This document shows positions 26,001 to 40,400 of a stretch of 64,000 bases of DNA, in pieces. Where the stretch lies: the NCBI GenBank assembly GCA_932294295.1, contig OW028580.1, positions 29,576,396 through 29,640,395 of the forward strand, given 5' to 3'. Position numbers and translations under genes: made by a program. Origin of the DNA: Alitta virens (lineage: Eukaryota; Annelida; Polychaeta; Phyllodocida; Nereididae). Positions within the stretch are counted from its first letter, which is position 1. Each line of letters opens with the position of its first letter. Below the pieces are notes generated by a model, which made no database searches, was not told the DNA's origin, and saw nothing but the letters and a program-made list of their open reading frames with translations.

Positions 26001-29000
26001 TAGAAATAACTTTATAGCATGTAGCATTATTGACGTAGCTAATAGAATAGTAAAATTACATTTGATTGAGTATATTAGTATTGATCTTGCTATCATTGAT
26101 ATTGTACAAGTGTCACATACTGTAGTCTTGATATCATAACAATACATTGCATTATATGTAACACTGGTCTGGCTAACAGTTTTTTCCATCCTTAAGTTTG
26201 TGAGTTAATATTTGTGTATTTGTACAAGAGTTGACCCTATGTTGCCCTCAGTGGGGTATATCAGGTATTTAAGTGATGTAGTAACAAAAGGGGTTAACTT
26301 GGGGTGTCATGGCGAAACCCCTTGGCAAATAGAGCAATATACAGGCCAATACAATGGCGATATTGATTAGGAGAACTTTTCAATATGAGATAGATATAAA
26401 TTGTTTGCCAATGCTTTTGATATTGTGTTGTCCTTGGGCCTTCCATGGCGGCATATTATGAACACACCAGCCACTAATTAAAACAAAAAAGGAAAAAATG
26501 TAATGAAAATCGAAAGTTATATTATTCTCAGTCCCAGCAGCAATTCGTTTCATTATTTTCCATCGCGGAGAAAAAGTTGGGAAGCAGCAAGCGATTTTTA
26601 ATGAATATATTTCATGAATATGTTCGACACTTGTATGCTGTGTCCATGGCTGTATATTCTAGATGGCAATTAATAAACATTCTCATCATATTTATTAAAG
26701 CTCTGAGCCTTGTATATTGACATAAGTGAATGTATGTTTATACTATAATTCTTGTATGGTATATTTATGAAATTTAAATGGGAATTTGTTTAGTTTAAAT
26801 TTTGTCAATCTGTAGTCAGTCAGTAAGTCAGTCAATCAGCTATCTATCTATCTAACTATATCTATATTTCTTTCTATCTATCTATCTATCTATCTATTTA
26901 TCTATTTATCTATCTATCTATTTATCTATCTATCTAGCCATCTATCTACCTACCTACCTATCTACCTACTAGCTATATTTATATCTATCTAACTATCTAT
27001 CTACCTACCTATCTATCTATCTAGCCATCTATCTAGCCATCTATCTCCCTATCTACCTACTAGCTATATTTCTATCTATCTAACTATTTATCTATCTATC
27101 TAGCCATCTATCTACCTACCTACCTATCTACCTATCTACCTACTAGCTATATTTCTATCTATCTATCTATCTATCTACCTATGTAATCAATATTGGAAAA
27201 CAATCAACGTCCATTATCTAACACTACCCTTGCAATAAAATTAATTAAATTCGTCACCCTTCGAACAAAAAATGGGAACACTAAAGATTGTTTCAGTTGG
27301 AAAATTATCAGCCCCCCATTTTTTGTGTTAACCCAAACTTCCCCCCCCCCCTTTTTGTAGAACGCATTTTCACTCTGGGGGTAATTAGTCAACCCTTATC
27401 CATCAGAACGCCCCCCTCCCACAAATCCCCCCCCCCTCTATACCCCCCCCCCCCCCTTTACTCAAAACTCATTGTGCAGCAATGTGGCCTCTCTCATGTA
27501 CTGACCTACTTTACATCACTGCCCAATATTTAGCTAATAATATTACAGTTTACTAATGCATTTATAATAGTGATAAATGGCAATCCTTTTGAGATAGATT
27601 ATCGATTTTGTTTCATAGTAAATATTAAATATATCAAAGTCTATAGATTATATTTTTCTTAATTCTTGCAAGATTTACTAATTTATAAATTCATCCTTGT
27701 TTGGAGTACGTAATACAATATATTGCAATGTACACTAATTTAGTGAATTATTGTAGTTATATTTTAATTATAAAAAGATACAAACTTTTTTTTTCTTTTA
27801 AATACTTAAATTATATAAAAAATTATGTTAAAAGCTGTGTTGCTATAATACCAAAAATACTGTGGGTGTACATTTTGTACTTTGCTCAACTATATTCCAG
27901 TGGAATTCTAGAATGTCATGTTTAAGTAACATTTTAAATATATTAATATAATTTCAACAGAAATATATTGCTGGCCTTAACTTGATCTTAACTGTCAAAC
28001 AATCGCTTTCAAGGGCAAAATTGCAATGAATTATTTCATGAAATCAATTTATATGTGAAATTTGCTTCTTTGAATTATCAATTTGTCTTTGGTTCTTGTT
28101 TTTCTTCTATTTTCTGTGACCTTCAAAGTGGGCTGCACGCTGGGCTCTGCTCTCTCAGTACACGTTCCATCTACGCAATTTATGCCCAGAATAAAACCGT
28201 GAAAAGCTTTTTCATAAGCATTTTAAGGATTTTATTACTTGAAACCATATTTATATAAATATGAAGATTGTTTTATTTTTTATATTTTGTAAAGATACTT
28301 ACTTTTGGTTAAATTGTTTTTTTTTTTATAAAATACGACTTCTTTCAAGAAAAACAAGTAATCATCAAATATTATGCTATAATTTATCATTTTCAAGACT
28401 GCTAATTAAGGTGAAATTTGCTTCACAACAAGATTATTGTAATCTTCCTTGTATTACAAATTTTCAAATGAGCTCATTTTGGTCATTATACCTAAATTAC
28501 GAGTGGTGTTAATAGTCCCTTTATTTGCATACCAAAAGGTTAATATTTGGGGGGCTGTTACGTAATTCTAGACCTTGCCAACAGAGGGGGTTAGTGAATA
28601 GGAAGCTAAACAGGGTATTTACCCCCTGGGCTATATCAAACCAGCGAAGCCTTTTGTTGTCCTATTGAAAGGGGATTTTGACTTGAATCGATTCTTTACA
28701 GTTTCAAACAACTGATGAAGCACTTGTCATTTTGGGATGGTTGATGGCCTACTGTTGTGGTTTTAAGTTATGAGATTGGATTGTATAGTTGTGATGCTTA
28801 AATAAATAAATTAATAACTAGTAAGTCAAAATTATTTAGACAGACACTATAGATAGGTAGGTAGATAGATAGATAGGTAGGTAGATAGGTAGGTAGGTAG
28901 GTAGGTAGGTAGATAGATAGGTAGGTAAGTAGGTAGGTAGGTAGATAGATAGACATATAGACAGATAGATAGATTGGTCGATTGGTAGACTGGTAGATAG

Positions 29001-29068
29001 ACAGACAGATAGACAGATAGGTTGGTAGGTAAGGTAGATAGATAGATAGTTAGATAGATAGATGGATG

Positions 29069-29105
<37 letters not shown>

Positions 29106-30311
29106 GTAGATAGATAAATAGATAGATAGGTAGATAGGTAGATAGATAGATAGATATATAGATAGATAGATAGATAAAAAGATAAATAGATAGATATATA
29201 GATAGGTAGATAGATTTGTTTTATCGTTTATATGGGGTCACATATTCAATTAACATGATAGAATTTAAACATAAATCGTGAGGAATGGCCAATCAGCTGG
29301 GATGCATCAATCTGTAGGGACAGCAGCCATCACTGTTATCAGAGTGTGGTATATTAATGGGAAAAGCTGCATCATCATAATAAATTCATGCCAACAGATG
29401 TTCTGTCAACTCATTTTCACTTGTTTGTACATGTTCATATGAATTCATGGCGCATTGTGTTTTTTTCGTCATATAATTAAAGGTCGCAGTCATATTTCAA
29501 AATTGTTATGTACAATTAATTCTATTAATTTGAAGGTTATTCTTAGGAAAATGACTTTTAAAGAGAGTGTAATATAATATTGATTTTATGATTTAGTTTA
29601 GAGAAGTTCTGGATATGGCTCTGTCATGAAATTTAATTTATCAGTAATGATTATTTATGCATGAATTGCTCTCATGAAACATAGTGATGTATTATTTGGG
29701 CTGAAATGTTTGGTTCAGTTTTGATCGAGTTTATTTGGAGTGAAGTTTACAGCCATGATCAAAATTTTAATGAGATTCGTGTGTAAGAAAGCGTGACTTT
29801 TTAGGAAATTTATACAAATAGAACGAGGCGAATGACAAAAAAAAACTGGATTCAACTTGTTCTCAACGACCTTGCTTATTATCAATGTACAGAGAATATT
29901 TGCCTTCTCAAGTTGATTTGAGAACTTGATATCATATTAATCCATTTTCCCTCAATGAAATTTATAAATTCTTCTTGACTGATTCATCTTTGAAATTAGA
30001 AGACATTAAATTTGCATGGACATATTTAAATATTGGAATTTTATACGTGTTACTGCTTGTTCAAAGGGACTACACTGAGTCCAAGCAATTATTTGGGCAA
30101 TCAATATAATAGCATGGCATCATAGTGACTCCATGCATGGACAGATTAATAAATCTCATGTGTGAAATGCAGTCAGTTTGATTGAATGCTCTATAACAAA
30201 ATTTTAAAATTCCTTTCCAAAAGGTGTTTGTATGACCCGACTTTCATGTTATCTGATCTGAGAGTGCGATCTGACAGTATGTGCTGTTCTTATGCATGTG
30301 TCAGATCAATT

Positions 30312-30346
<35 letters not shown>

Positions 30347-31961
30347 CAAGCAATCATTCATTCAAGCAATCTGCGTAATGATGGGATTTTTATTTATTTA
30401 TAAAACATATTTATATAGGGTGACAAATTAAGAGATTTTAGAATCCACACCAGGTTACTCACTTACCCCATGGGTGGGATATTTTACTTGCCTCGGCATG
30501 ACTCCCGAATTCAATGCACCTCCAATATACTTGTAATACTTTTCGGAGCATTCAGCAGGGCTGGATAATGTGTTAGCTGATGCCTTATAAGCTACTAGGC
30601 CACCCAGCTGTCAATCAAGCAATCAATCTATCTATCTATATATCTATCTATATATCTATCTATCTATCTATCTATCTATCAGTAGTAGTCTACTCTTGTC
30701 TCCATGGACTGTGTGTTCCAAGTTGTTAAATCTCTGTATCAGTGCTACTAGGTCTGAAGCTAAGTGGGCTAATTATATATGTACAGCTGTCATAGGCATG
30801 CGTAATGATGAGATGAGAAGGGCTGGAATCCACACCACTCTTAGATACCATCTTTTGCTGATTGGTCTTAATTACTTTTATTTTGCAGGATGAATTGATC
30901 AGGGAGAATGACAAGGTGGTCATGCGACTCAGTGACCTTTTGACCTGGGTGGCAGAATGTCAGGACTGGAACTATGGGACCTTGCTGCCCTGCCTGTCAG
31001 AGGACAAGGGCCTATCTGACCAGGATTCCCTGGCCAAGCTCTTCGCTGCTAATAACTGTGGCCTGGAACTGACCCAGGTCAAGAAGGACAAGGACATGAT
31101 ACCAGGTCAGTCACTCTTTACTTTTAATTCGGATGTATGTTCAATTGACCTTGGAGATATTAGGTCTAATTTGTCCAAGAATTGAGTTATGAGTTTGATA
31201 AGTTTGTGATAATATGTATCACACCAAATTAGCAACTTAGGTGATAAAAGGCAACAGCATCTTGTGAAATTATCGCTTAATTATCACCCAAGGTTACCAT
31301 TGAGCTGAAAAAGGCTCATGATTGCACAGGTTCATTAGCATTGTGCTCCTACTGTACCAGTACTTCTTTAATTGCATCACTCCAGGCTTCGTTTAATGTT
31401 CTACTAATTAGTGGACTGCTAGACTGGATGATATTTCCAATACCTCATAAAAGTCAGAGAAAGACTAAAACCTGTCTTCAGGGTCTCCTTCTTGCATGCA
31501 ACGTCTGCCTGGATTTAGAAACTTATCAATATCAGAAATCAGCTCACAGTCAAAACAAAAACACAATTATCTGATTACCAACTTTTTTTTTCTGCTTTGA
31601 CAACATAACAAAGTACAATTTAGCACAAAACCACTTAATAAGGGAAAGATATAATTTGAATAATCAATTTGTACCACATGACAAAGACCACTGGGGGGGG
31701 GGGAGGGGGTATTAATAATGATTTAATTGCCTAACATTCTCATCCATGCACCTGCTCTGTGCAATGGGGATAGGATGGGACCATGGTGGGACTGCTTCAT
31801 TTAAGATTTATGGCTTTCCTTAAACTCCTTCTATCTGGAGGCATCAGACTACACTGCCACAAGAATTCTGTTGGCTTATGTACTGTGCAAGTTTGAAAAA
31901 AACCAGAAGGTTATATGAGATTTTACTTGAATTTATTGAGGTACAACCTACCTACCTTTAA

Positions 31962-32022
<61 letters not shown>

Positions 32023-32412
32023 GTCTATCACCATACCTACCAACATACCTACCAACCTATCTATCTATCTGTCTACCTACCTATAATCTACCTATCTATC
32101 TATCTATCTATCTACCTACCTATAATCTACCTATCTATCTGTCTACCTACCTACCTATAATCTACCTATCTATCTGTCTATCTACCTATCTACCTACCTT
32201 TAATCTCTATCTATCTATCTACCTGCCTATCTACCTATCTGTCTATCTGTCTATCTACCTACCTATCTATCTATCTATCCATCTATCTATCTTACCTTTA
32301 ATCTACCTTTAATCTACCTTTAATCTATCTATCTATCTTCCTATCTTCCTACCTATCTAGCTATCTATCTTCCTATATATCTACTTACCTATCTACCTAT
32401 CTACCTATCTAC

Positions 32413-32444
<32 letters not shown>

Positions 32445-33525
32445 TGGTAAGTGTATTTATTCTATAATCTTTTTATCATCTAGTTTAATGATATTTGTGT
32501 GGTCCGAAGAGTGAAAAGACAAAAGAAATGTTGTTTGCAAGTCAGCTGCTCTTGTGTTTATTCATGAAATTATCAGATAAAGTGAAATGGTATATATATA
32601 TAGATAAAAAAGGTACAAGCAGGAATTCACAAGATAGCGATAACACGGATTTAATCTTCTTATCCATGACGTCATATTCTCTAAACACAGTCTTCGATTC
32701 CTGGTGCTTATCTAAGAAATTGTTATAATATTACTGAATAACTAATTGAATTTTAATAACCAAATTATGACACGATTTGCCAGTTACGTGTATGGGGGTT
32801 AAAAGTAACAACTAATAATTTAAATTAAAAAAGCAACATTGTTGTTTTTCTAGTCATAGACTCGCAAGAATTGATGACAGCCTTGATGAAATGTCATGTT
32901 TTTCTTTATTTTCGTTTTACAACGTATTTGGCATTTCTGAAAAAGGCGTGGCTGTCAGAAAGAAAAAGGACATAAAATTATATTGAACCTGGACTGCACC
33001 ATGCAGTTAGGCAATGAGTTTATTGATCAGGCTCCCATCTCCATGCAATTCTGCTTGAACGCATTCATAAAACCTCAAATGAATGAATGTGTGCAGGATG
33101 AGGTAAAATTTATCAATCGATTTGTTAAGTTCATAAAACCATCAGTTGGTTATTAATTATGATAATTTAGAATTTGAAGTTAGTTAATGCACTGATTGAT
33201 GCTCTGTTAAAAACCACCAATATTCTCAGCAATCCAAAATAGGCACTTTGGGTCTAATATAAAATATAAATGTGCTCATTACTGAAATGGGCGTTTCCTG
33301 AAGCTTAAAAAAAAAGGAGGAAATATCACAAAAATCAAAAAGAAAAATAGGGGGAAAAATAGATGATGATGAAAGAATAAAATTAGCTTTATTTTATTTT
33401 AACATTTCATAACTAACAAATGCATAGTCCTGTGTGATAAATATGATTTCTATCTTTCGTAGCATTCAAACATTTGTCCTGAAATGTGATAGAATATTAT
33501 ATAGTTGGAATATATATATATTCAT

Positions 33526-33590
<65 letters not shown>

Positions 33591-36500
33591 TTGAGTTTGT
33601 TGTTATATAGAGCAGGATAAGTTTTACGACTTGGTCTGTGGCATTAGTTGAGTTCCTTCATGATGTGTACACCCAGGCCATGTGGACCCATGTGGACACA
33701 TGTGGTTGTTGTTTACATTGGCCAAAATATTACATTCCTCGATCGAACATTTTTGAAAATTCCACATGTCTTTTTTAGTTCCAAACATCTTCTGCTATGG
33801 TTATGGATTATTTAGAATGTCGTTCTCTTGTCGAGATAGGCAGATAAGAGTCTTTTGATTGTAATTAAAATGGCTGATACTTTATCTCTCCAAGATATGG
33901 TTGGAGATTAGGAGTTGGACCCGTAATTCGAACCATTTGGTGCGGGGGGTTTTCTGCCAGTGACCTCTGTGCCAGCCACTTTAGGGTGAGTTGGTCAGCT
34001 GCAAAAATATTCCGAAACTTGCAGAAGTAATGCTGTGATTGCCTATTTAATAAAGAACATTTTTTTTTGTGTGTGCTGAATTTGTAATATATTCAATCAA
34101 CCGCATATGAAGTTTGTAATATTAGTACTTAAATAATTGATTCGCGGAAAAATATTCTTGGAAAGGATATGACCAAATTCGTGCTAAGCTTTCTGCGTGC
34201 TGATAATATTTCTGTGTTATTATTGTAAAAAAAATAATTTACCAGCTTATTAGCTTTTCTTATGTAAATAATCATTTAATTACTGTATTTTATACTTAAG
34301 TTGCATGTCCACAGATAACAACTACTAAATTTGTAGTTTGTGGGAATATTAAAGAGGTGTAATAACTTAATGTGTATCTTGTAACGGGGTGGGGGATTTT
34401 CTTTGATGTTCTTTATTTCTCTGTGACCCCTCCATTCTTAATAATGACCCGCCCCCTGGCGGTGACCCCGGGAGGGAGGGGGTAACTCATTTCTTTATGG
34501 GCCTCAGCTGCCCTAGTTTCAAGCTCTTCCACTGGGTGTAAATTTTGGGTAGATTTTGACTTCAGCGTTATATATAATTTTTATGATTTAGAATAAATTT
34601 TCCATAGTGTTTGGCGATCGCTGATGCATGTAAAGAAATTATTTTAAAAAATTTAAAAAAACTGTAGGAAAAATGGGGACAGCAATAAAAAGAAGAGAAA
34701 ATTAAAAGAATGAATCAGTTCATTGGATTTGTAACGAGTCCAGGAAATACCGAGGTGCAATTGGTGTGGGCCAAATAACATTGTGAATATTTCTGAATAT
34801 AAAATGAATCATGTTTTGTTCTCAGCAAACGTGTTGTTGTTCCCGAAATGTCATTCTAAATATTAAATGCATGATCTCATTGAATAAATGGCGAAAGAAA
34901 AAAACGTCAAAACAGCATTATATGAACTGCATGGTGTAATATTATTTGAAAATTTAAGATTATTTTTTTTTTGTATGAGGAATAAAATGAGATTGAGGAA
35001 CAATTTTAACGTGTTGACATTGTTATATTGATTTTAAATGGAATGGATGAAATATCAGTCTTTCTTTCTTTCTTTGAATATTCAAACTTGTGCTATTTTT
35101 AGGACACAGTATGTGGGGTGTATATGGGTCTTTCGTTCTATTAGATTGTGTGAGAAACTGAAGGTTCTCAGAAAGTTAAAGTGCAACTTCTGCTTGAATA
35201 AAATTCTGACACATAATATGTGCACTTCGTGTATGTGTACATTTATGTGCAAGAAACTTAAAAAAATAAAAATTTTGGGAAGAAAAATATATATTAAGAA
35301 GTAGGGTGGAAAAAAAAAATCAAGCAGAAAAGTGTTCATTTTGGTCGATTTTTTAAATTAATTTTTGGCTACAAATTCTTCATAATTTTTTCTTGCAATC
35401 TTGATATTTAATAAATGAAGATGTTATATTAGTTATGATTAGGGGGGGACAATATTTCATAGACCTACAACATTTGTCTTTTCCTAAAACTCATTTGGGT
35501 GCAAGCCGCAATGAATAATGACAGGCTCAGCGGACAAGCCTTATGGTGCGTCCTCAATTATTAGGCACCTAGACTATATTTCACTGTAATATAATGTAAT
35601 TCATATTTTTATACAGTGACAGTGTTGCCAAAGAAAGGATTTTTTGTGTGGATAATTTTCAAATAATAAGAGTTCATTTTATAGAACCAATCTCGAGTCA
35701 TAAGTTATGTACTTTATTGAAATCTGTTAAATTAATGTAGTTAAGTTAATTATTTGGGAATTATTTTTGTTTTATCAAATAAAATAGTCTTTATTGATAT
35801 TCAGAGTGTTAAAATTGACAACTGGTCAGTTGCGATGTAAGAATTAAAAAAATTCTGGGAATTCTATAAAATCACATTATTATCGATATATTTTTTGGAA
35901 GTGATGCTTACACTAATTTCAACTGTAATTTTACAAATTACTTATTTTTAAAGGCTTGACCTTAATACTAATGACAAGTTGAAGTTCATAAATATTTTAT
36001 AACCATGGAGCCACCAGCTTCATGTTATAACCAATCCAAAATTATTAATTATTGCATAATATATTGTAAAATATTAATAGTAACTTCTAGAATTAGAAAC
36101 TAATGATATGAGTTGCAACTAACATGAACTGATACAGGTGCAATATTGTTTGGAAACTTTGGTGATCTGATCTCACAATGATCTCAGATTTGGGGTTGCA
36201 GGGTGACCAATATTTTCAGACGCACAATTACACATGAGTAGCCATGGAGGAAAATGGGAAAGTGTTCGAACGTTTTCATTAATAGATTATAGCAACTGCC
36301 AATATTAATGGACTATTATTAAGCCTAATATTTATTTGTAATCAATTAAGTTATTTAGTATACTAATTATTGTCAAAATTTAGTGAAATAGATATTAAAA
36401 GGTCATACTATGATATGTTGTAATCTTTTGGGCTTACAAATATAGTTATAATTAATTCAAGTAATTTATTTTATTAACCACATTCATTAGATTATATAAA

Positions 36501-37351
36501 TGTTTCATAAAGGCTAAATTCATATTGTACGTAAGTGATGAATGAGATATTAAATGTGATATTGTGAATGTCGACTATTTCTTCAATTTATATTGTGTTG
36601 TAATATTATCCGTGCAATTCAGTGGCACTATATATGATGATGCAGTGCTGAGATTTTTTTGGTAGGCAGGGGGATTATAATATAATGGAAAACATCCGTT
36701 TAGCTGGCAGAACATTGTGCAGCCATTAGAGAAATTCGGTTTATGTATATGCATGAAGTGTTGCCATGGCAACCAGGTCATAGTTCATCTGTCTCAGGCC
36801 CCAGTTTTGCCCTAAAGTCCCAGTGTGACCCAGAATTGGTCCATTCAATATTTGGAGAAAGAATTTAAATAAAGATCCATGTTTTCTGCATTTAAGTAAA
36901 TATTTTATATACTTAGGTTTCATAGTTTTTTTATGGTGAATAATATAATGATTTATGTATAAAGATAAATATAAAGTAATATTAAACCTTTTTTTTTTTT
37001 TTTTTTTTTTCCTTTTTGCTTTATTGGTCATTACATATGTAATCAGTTTTATGTTTCTGCAAAATAATATCATAAATCAAGTTATAATTAATCTTCTTTT
37101 CTTTTTTCTTAAAAAAATAATAGCATAATATTATATCAATATTGTTTGAGTATTTGCTCAATGTGCTTTATGGATTTAATTTATTTTATTTTATTGTTAT
37201 TATGAATGAAACAAACAATTTATAAAGGTAATTTAGAATCTAGAAAATGAATATTCTGCCGTATTGATTGCTTTGTTGGTGAAATTAGGACATTATTTAG
37301 ATCTAAATGTATCGTTTGAAATATTTATTTTAGATATACCAGCACGTAATA

Positions 37352-37401
<50 letters not shown>

Positions 37402-40400
37402 CTTTCTTTTTACATGTGACGTATCACAGATGTTATAAAAATCAATATCGTATTACATAATCGATAACAATTTTGGTCGAGTACAATATTGACCTCAATT
37501 CTGTAGCTTGAATATAGTAGATTATTTAAAATTACAATTTATGTTGAAACCCTAGCATCATAAATATATAACTACACGTATGTCATAGATATAACTGCTC
37601 TATTTTACATGTAATACATTTCAATATGTGCAATTTTCTTGCAAAAAAGAATAAAATAAATGAGAACGTTTTTTTAAATATGAAAATCATATATTTGGAG
37701 AAGAAATAAGAAAGGTTTTATAGTTTTATATTATGAATTTGAGTTTAAATATTATAGCTGTAATAATTCATAAATATTAATTGCTGTATTAATTGTATAA
37801 GCCTCAAAATAATATCGTTTATTATTATTAAATAGATATTTAATTAACTATAATTTTTATTTCTGATATTTATGAATTTAATAATATTCCCAGTCTTGCT
37901 GCATATTGGCCCCCTACCGGCACTCTTCATATAATTTTACCTGTCATGTTTAATAAACATGCTATATCTAGTTTCATTACAGATCGTAATTGCATCTCCA
38001 AACTTGATTCTGCCAAGCTCTATTATATTTTTGCTCCTCTCTATTTAGATTTTGTAGAATTTTTACGATAAAACTCCCACAGACTTTTTATCAAGAATAA
38101 TTTTCTTGCTCTGCATAACAGTTTTAAATTTATTAAGCTGTTTTTAGAAATTTGTAGTTTGGCTAGAACGTCTTATAGACATTTTCCTGGAATTTTAAAT
38201 TGCATGATGGTATGGAAATGATAGTTGATTTAAGTAGATATCTATATTGCTATAATTCCAACATCATGGTAAGCAATTAACTATAATGGTTCAATTTAGA
38301 ATTAAAATTAAAATAGCTGTCATAGGAACTACTTTTTATGAAGAAAAAGAAAAAAAAATCACCAGAACTAAGGAACATATGTTTCTAAAGTTCAACAGCC
38401 ATCTTAAACACAAAGTTATAATATTATTTCTGTCAACCACCGTAGAGAAAGCATGACCCACTATTCTGGGTATTTAAGTGTGGTTAAATTCGACGTATAT
38501 GTAAATGAATTCCTCTGGTAATCGGATATAATCGGATATAATTGTACCTGTAATTTGGCTAATGTCTGATGGAGTCTACTTTTAAGGACTTGAGATGCCT
38601 CTCTGTGTTACTTGGTAATTGGCCTTATTAAGTATAGCCTTATTTATTTGGGTGTGTAGCTCAAGATATAAATATTAGTCCCTTCAGCCGCACAATTATT
38701 GATTTAGTTTATGAGGGAGCTTTTCTATACTCTCAAAAGTTTTACCTGTGTCTCCAATGTATACATGCACCACCAACTTGACTCAGTGTTTGTGTCACGT
38801 CAGAAATCTTTTAAAAATATAAATAAAATATTTTTTGATAAATATAGAATGGAGTTAATTGACTGAGATAGGAACATGTTTACATTTAGAATGGTTAAGT
38901 AAATTTTACCGTATTTTATTGATAACAATCAGGGCCTCTGATGATTAAGTTTAAAGTCAGACGTTTTTAATTTGCAATTAGTCCCCGACCTCTAAACGGG
39001 AATGGCCACTATTTTAAATCCGTCTTTTAAATCAAGTAAATACTGCAGGCTGTGTTTGTAGAACTTTTAAATTCCAAATTACATCATATTGAACTTGTAA
39101 ATCTGTCAGCAAATCACTGCCGTGACGTCATTCTGTATACATGTGGGTCAAAAAATAAACATGATGTCACAGGTTTTTTAATAAATTGCAGGTGATTCAT
39201 GCCCTTTGGCATATCTGTATCAGATTGAGTTTAGATAAAATTATAAATAATATCTCTGTTGATATTTGGGCCTAGTATAAATTATATTAGTAAGAAGTAT
39301 TATAACGTAAGTTTTTTCTCCCATTACTAATTAAAGTAGAAACTATTTTAAGCTACATTGTTTCTTGGTGTAATTATAACAGTTTATTTATTTTTTTCTT
39401 TCTTTGGTTTGTGTCATTTTATATATAAGATGACCATGTTTCTCTCCTAATGAAGCTTGTAACAAATTTCCCTGAAGCTTTTTTTGTTGTTTTTTTTTTC
39501 CCCCAATTTAAAGACACCTTCGCTTCAGATCTTTGTTAAAATACATTTTTTCCTCATATCCTGACATCCTGGTGACTAATAATTCACATGATCAACAGGA
39601 GGTATTATCTAGACACTAGCGCCTCCTGTGGCTAATTACTGAACTAGATCATACCACTGCTGTACATGTATAATATCAAAATGAGGTCATCGTGTGCTAT
39701 AGTTATATGTAAAAAATAAATTATCACGATACAGTGACATATATTTCTTTATTGTAGTTAAAACGTGCCAAAATTCTTTTTAGAAGACATGTCTGTACCA
39801 TTTGCATTTTTGTTTCACCTGTTTGGAAATGAAGTAATTGCAGATATTATAAACGAGAAAATCCTCTTATTATGTCATATCTAAAAATAGATTTTAATTG
39901 CGTACTATTGGATACGTTATAATATGATTATAATCCTCTGAAATGATTTAATACTGTTAATACTCCACCTGTGGTTTTTATGAATTAAATAATAGCTCTT
40001 TTCATATTGTGAGCATTGAAAGAGAAGTGGGGGGTATGAAAGGAAAAAATCAATGTTACAGGTGACATGGTTCCCACTAGTTGAAATGTAATATTTTGAA
40101 ATATGAACTGTTTTGTGGCCTTAATATTTAAGGAACCCAATGCCCCTGTCGTTTTTCTTAAAACTGCATAACGTTATATTTGACTAGTTGGAAATATTAG
40201 AATGGCCTGTAGATATTTTTGGCCACGACAATATTAAAATTTACATTTCAGAAAAGAAACAACTAGGTTATCCCCATTTCAATGTTTGTGAATTCTTTAT
40301 GTACTCGGTATGTACTCGGTAACAAGTTTCATGACCAATAACATAAGGCAAAATAAAAAAATATTATATCTGTTATCAAAACATATTGAATTTTAACCTT

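Larger units (their letters stand above)
17546..30888 (+). other. ARID5 intron 2, 13.3 kb
   Basis: No protein-coding gene recognised. It is strongly AT-rich with many A/T runs, several C or G homopolymers, one minisatellite, large TATC/GATA arrays and a SINE (listed separately). Slightly GC-richer, non-repetitive islands at about 26225-26480, 28540-28690 and 29280-29460 stand out and could be regulatory. Open frames such as 20418-20783 (121 codons) show no domain or splice support. Confidence 0.7.

Noticed and set aside
26840..32442. CRISPR-like or satellite arrays
   Set aside because: Units are 4-base microsatellites without spacers, in a eukaryotic intron.
36741..37073. 110-codon frame with a lysine run
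   Set aside because: The lysines are the translation of the poly-T tract on the other strand. No gene evidence.
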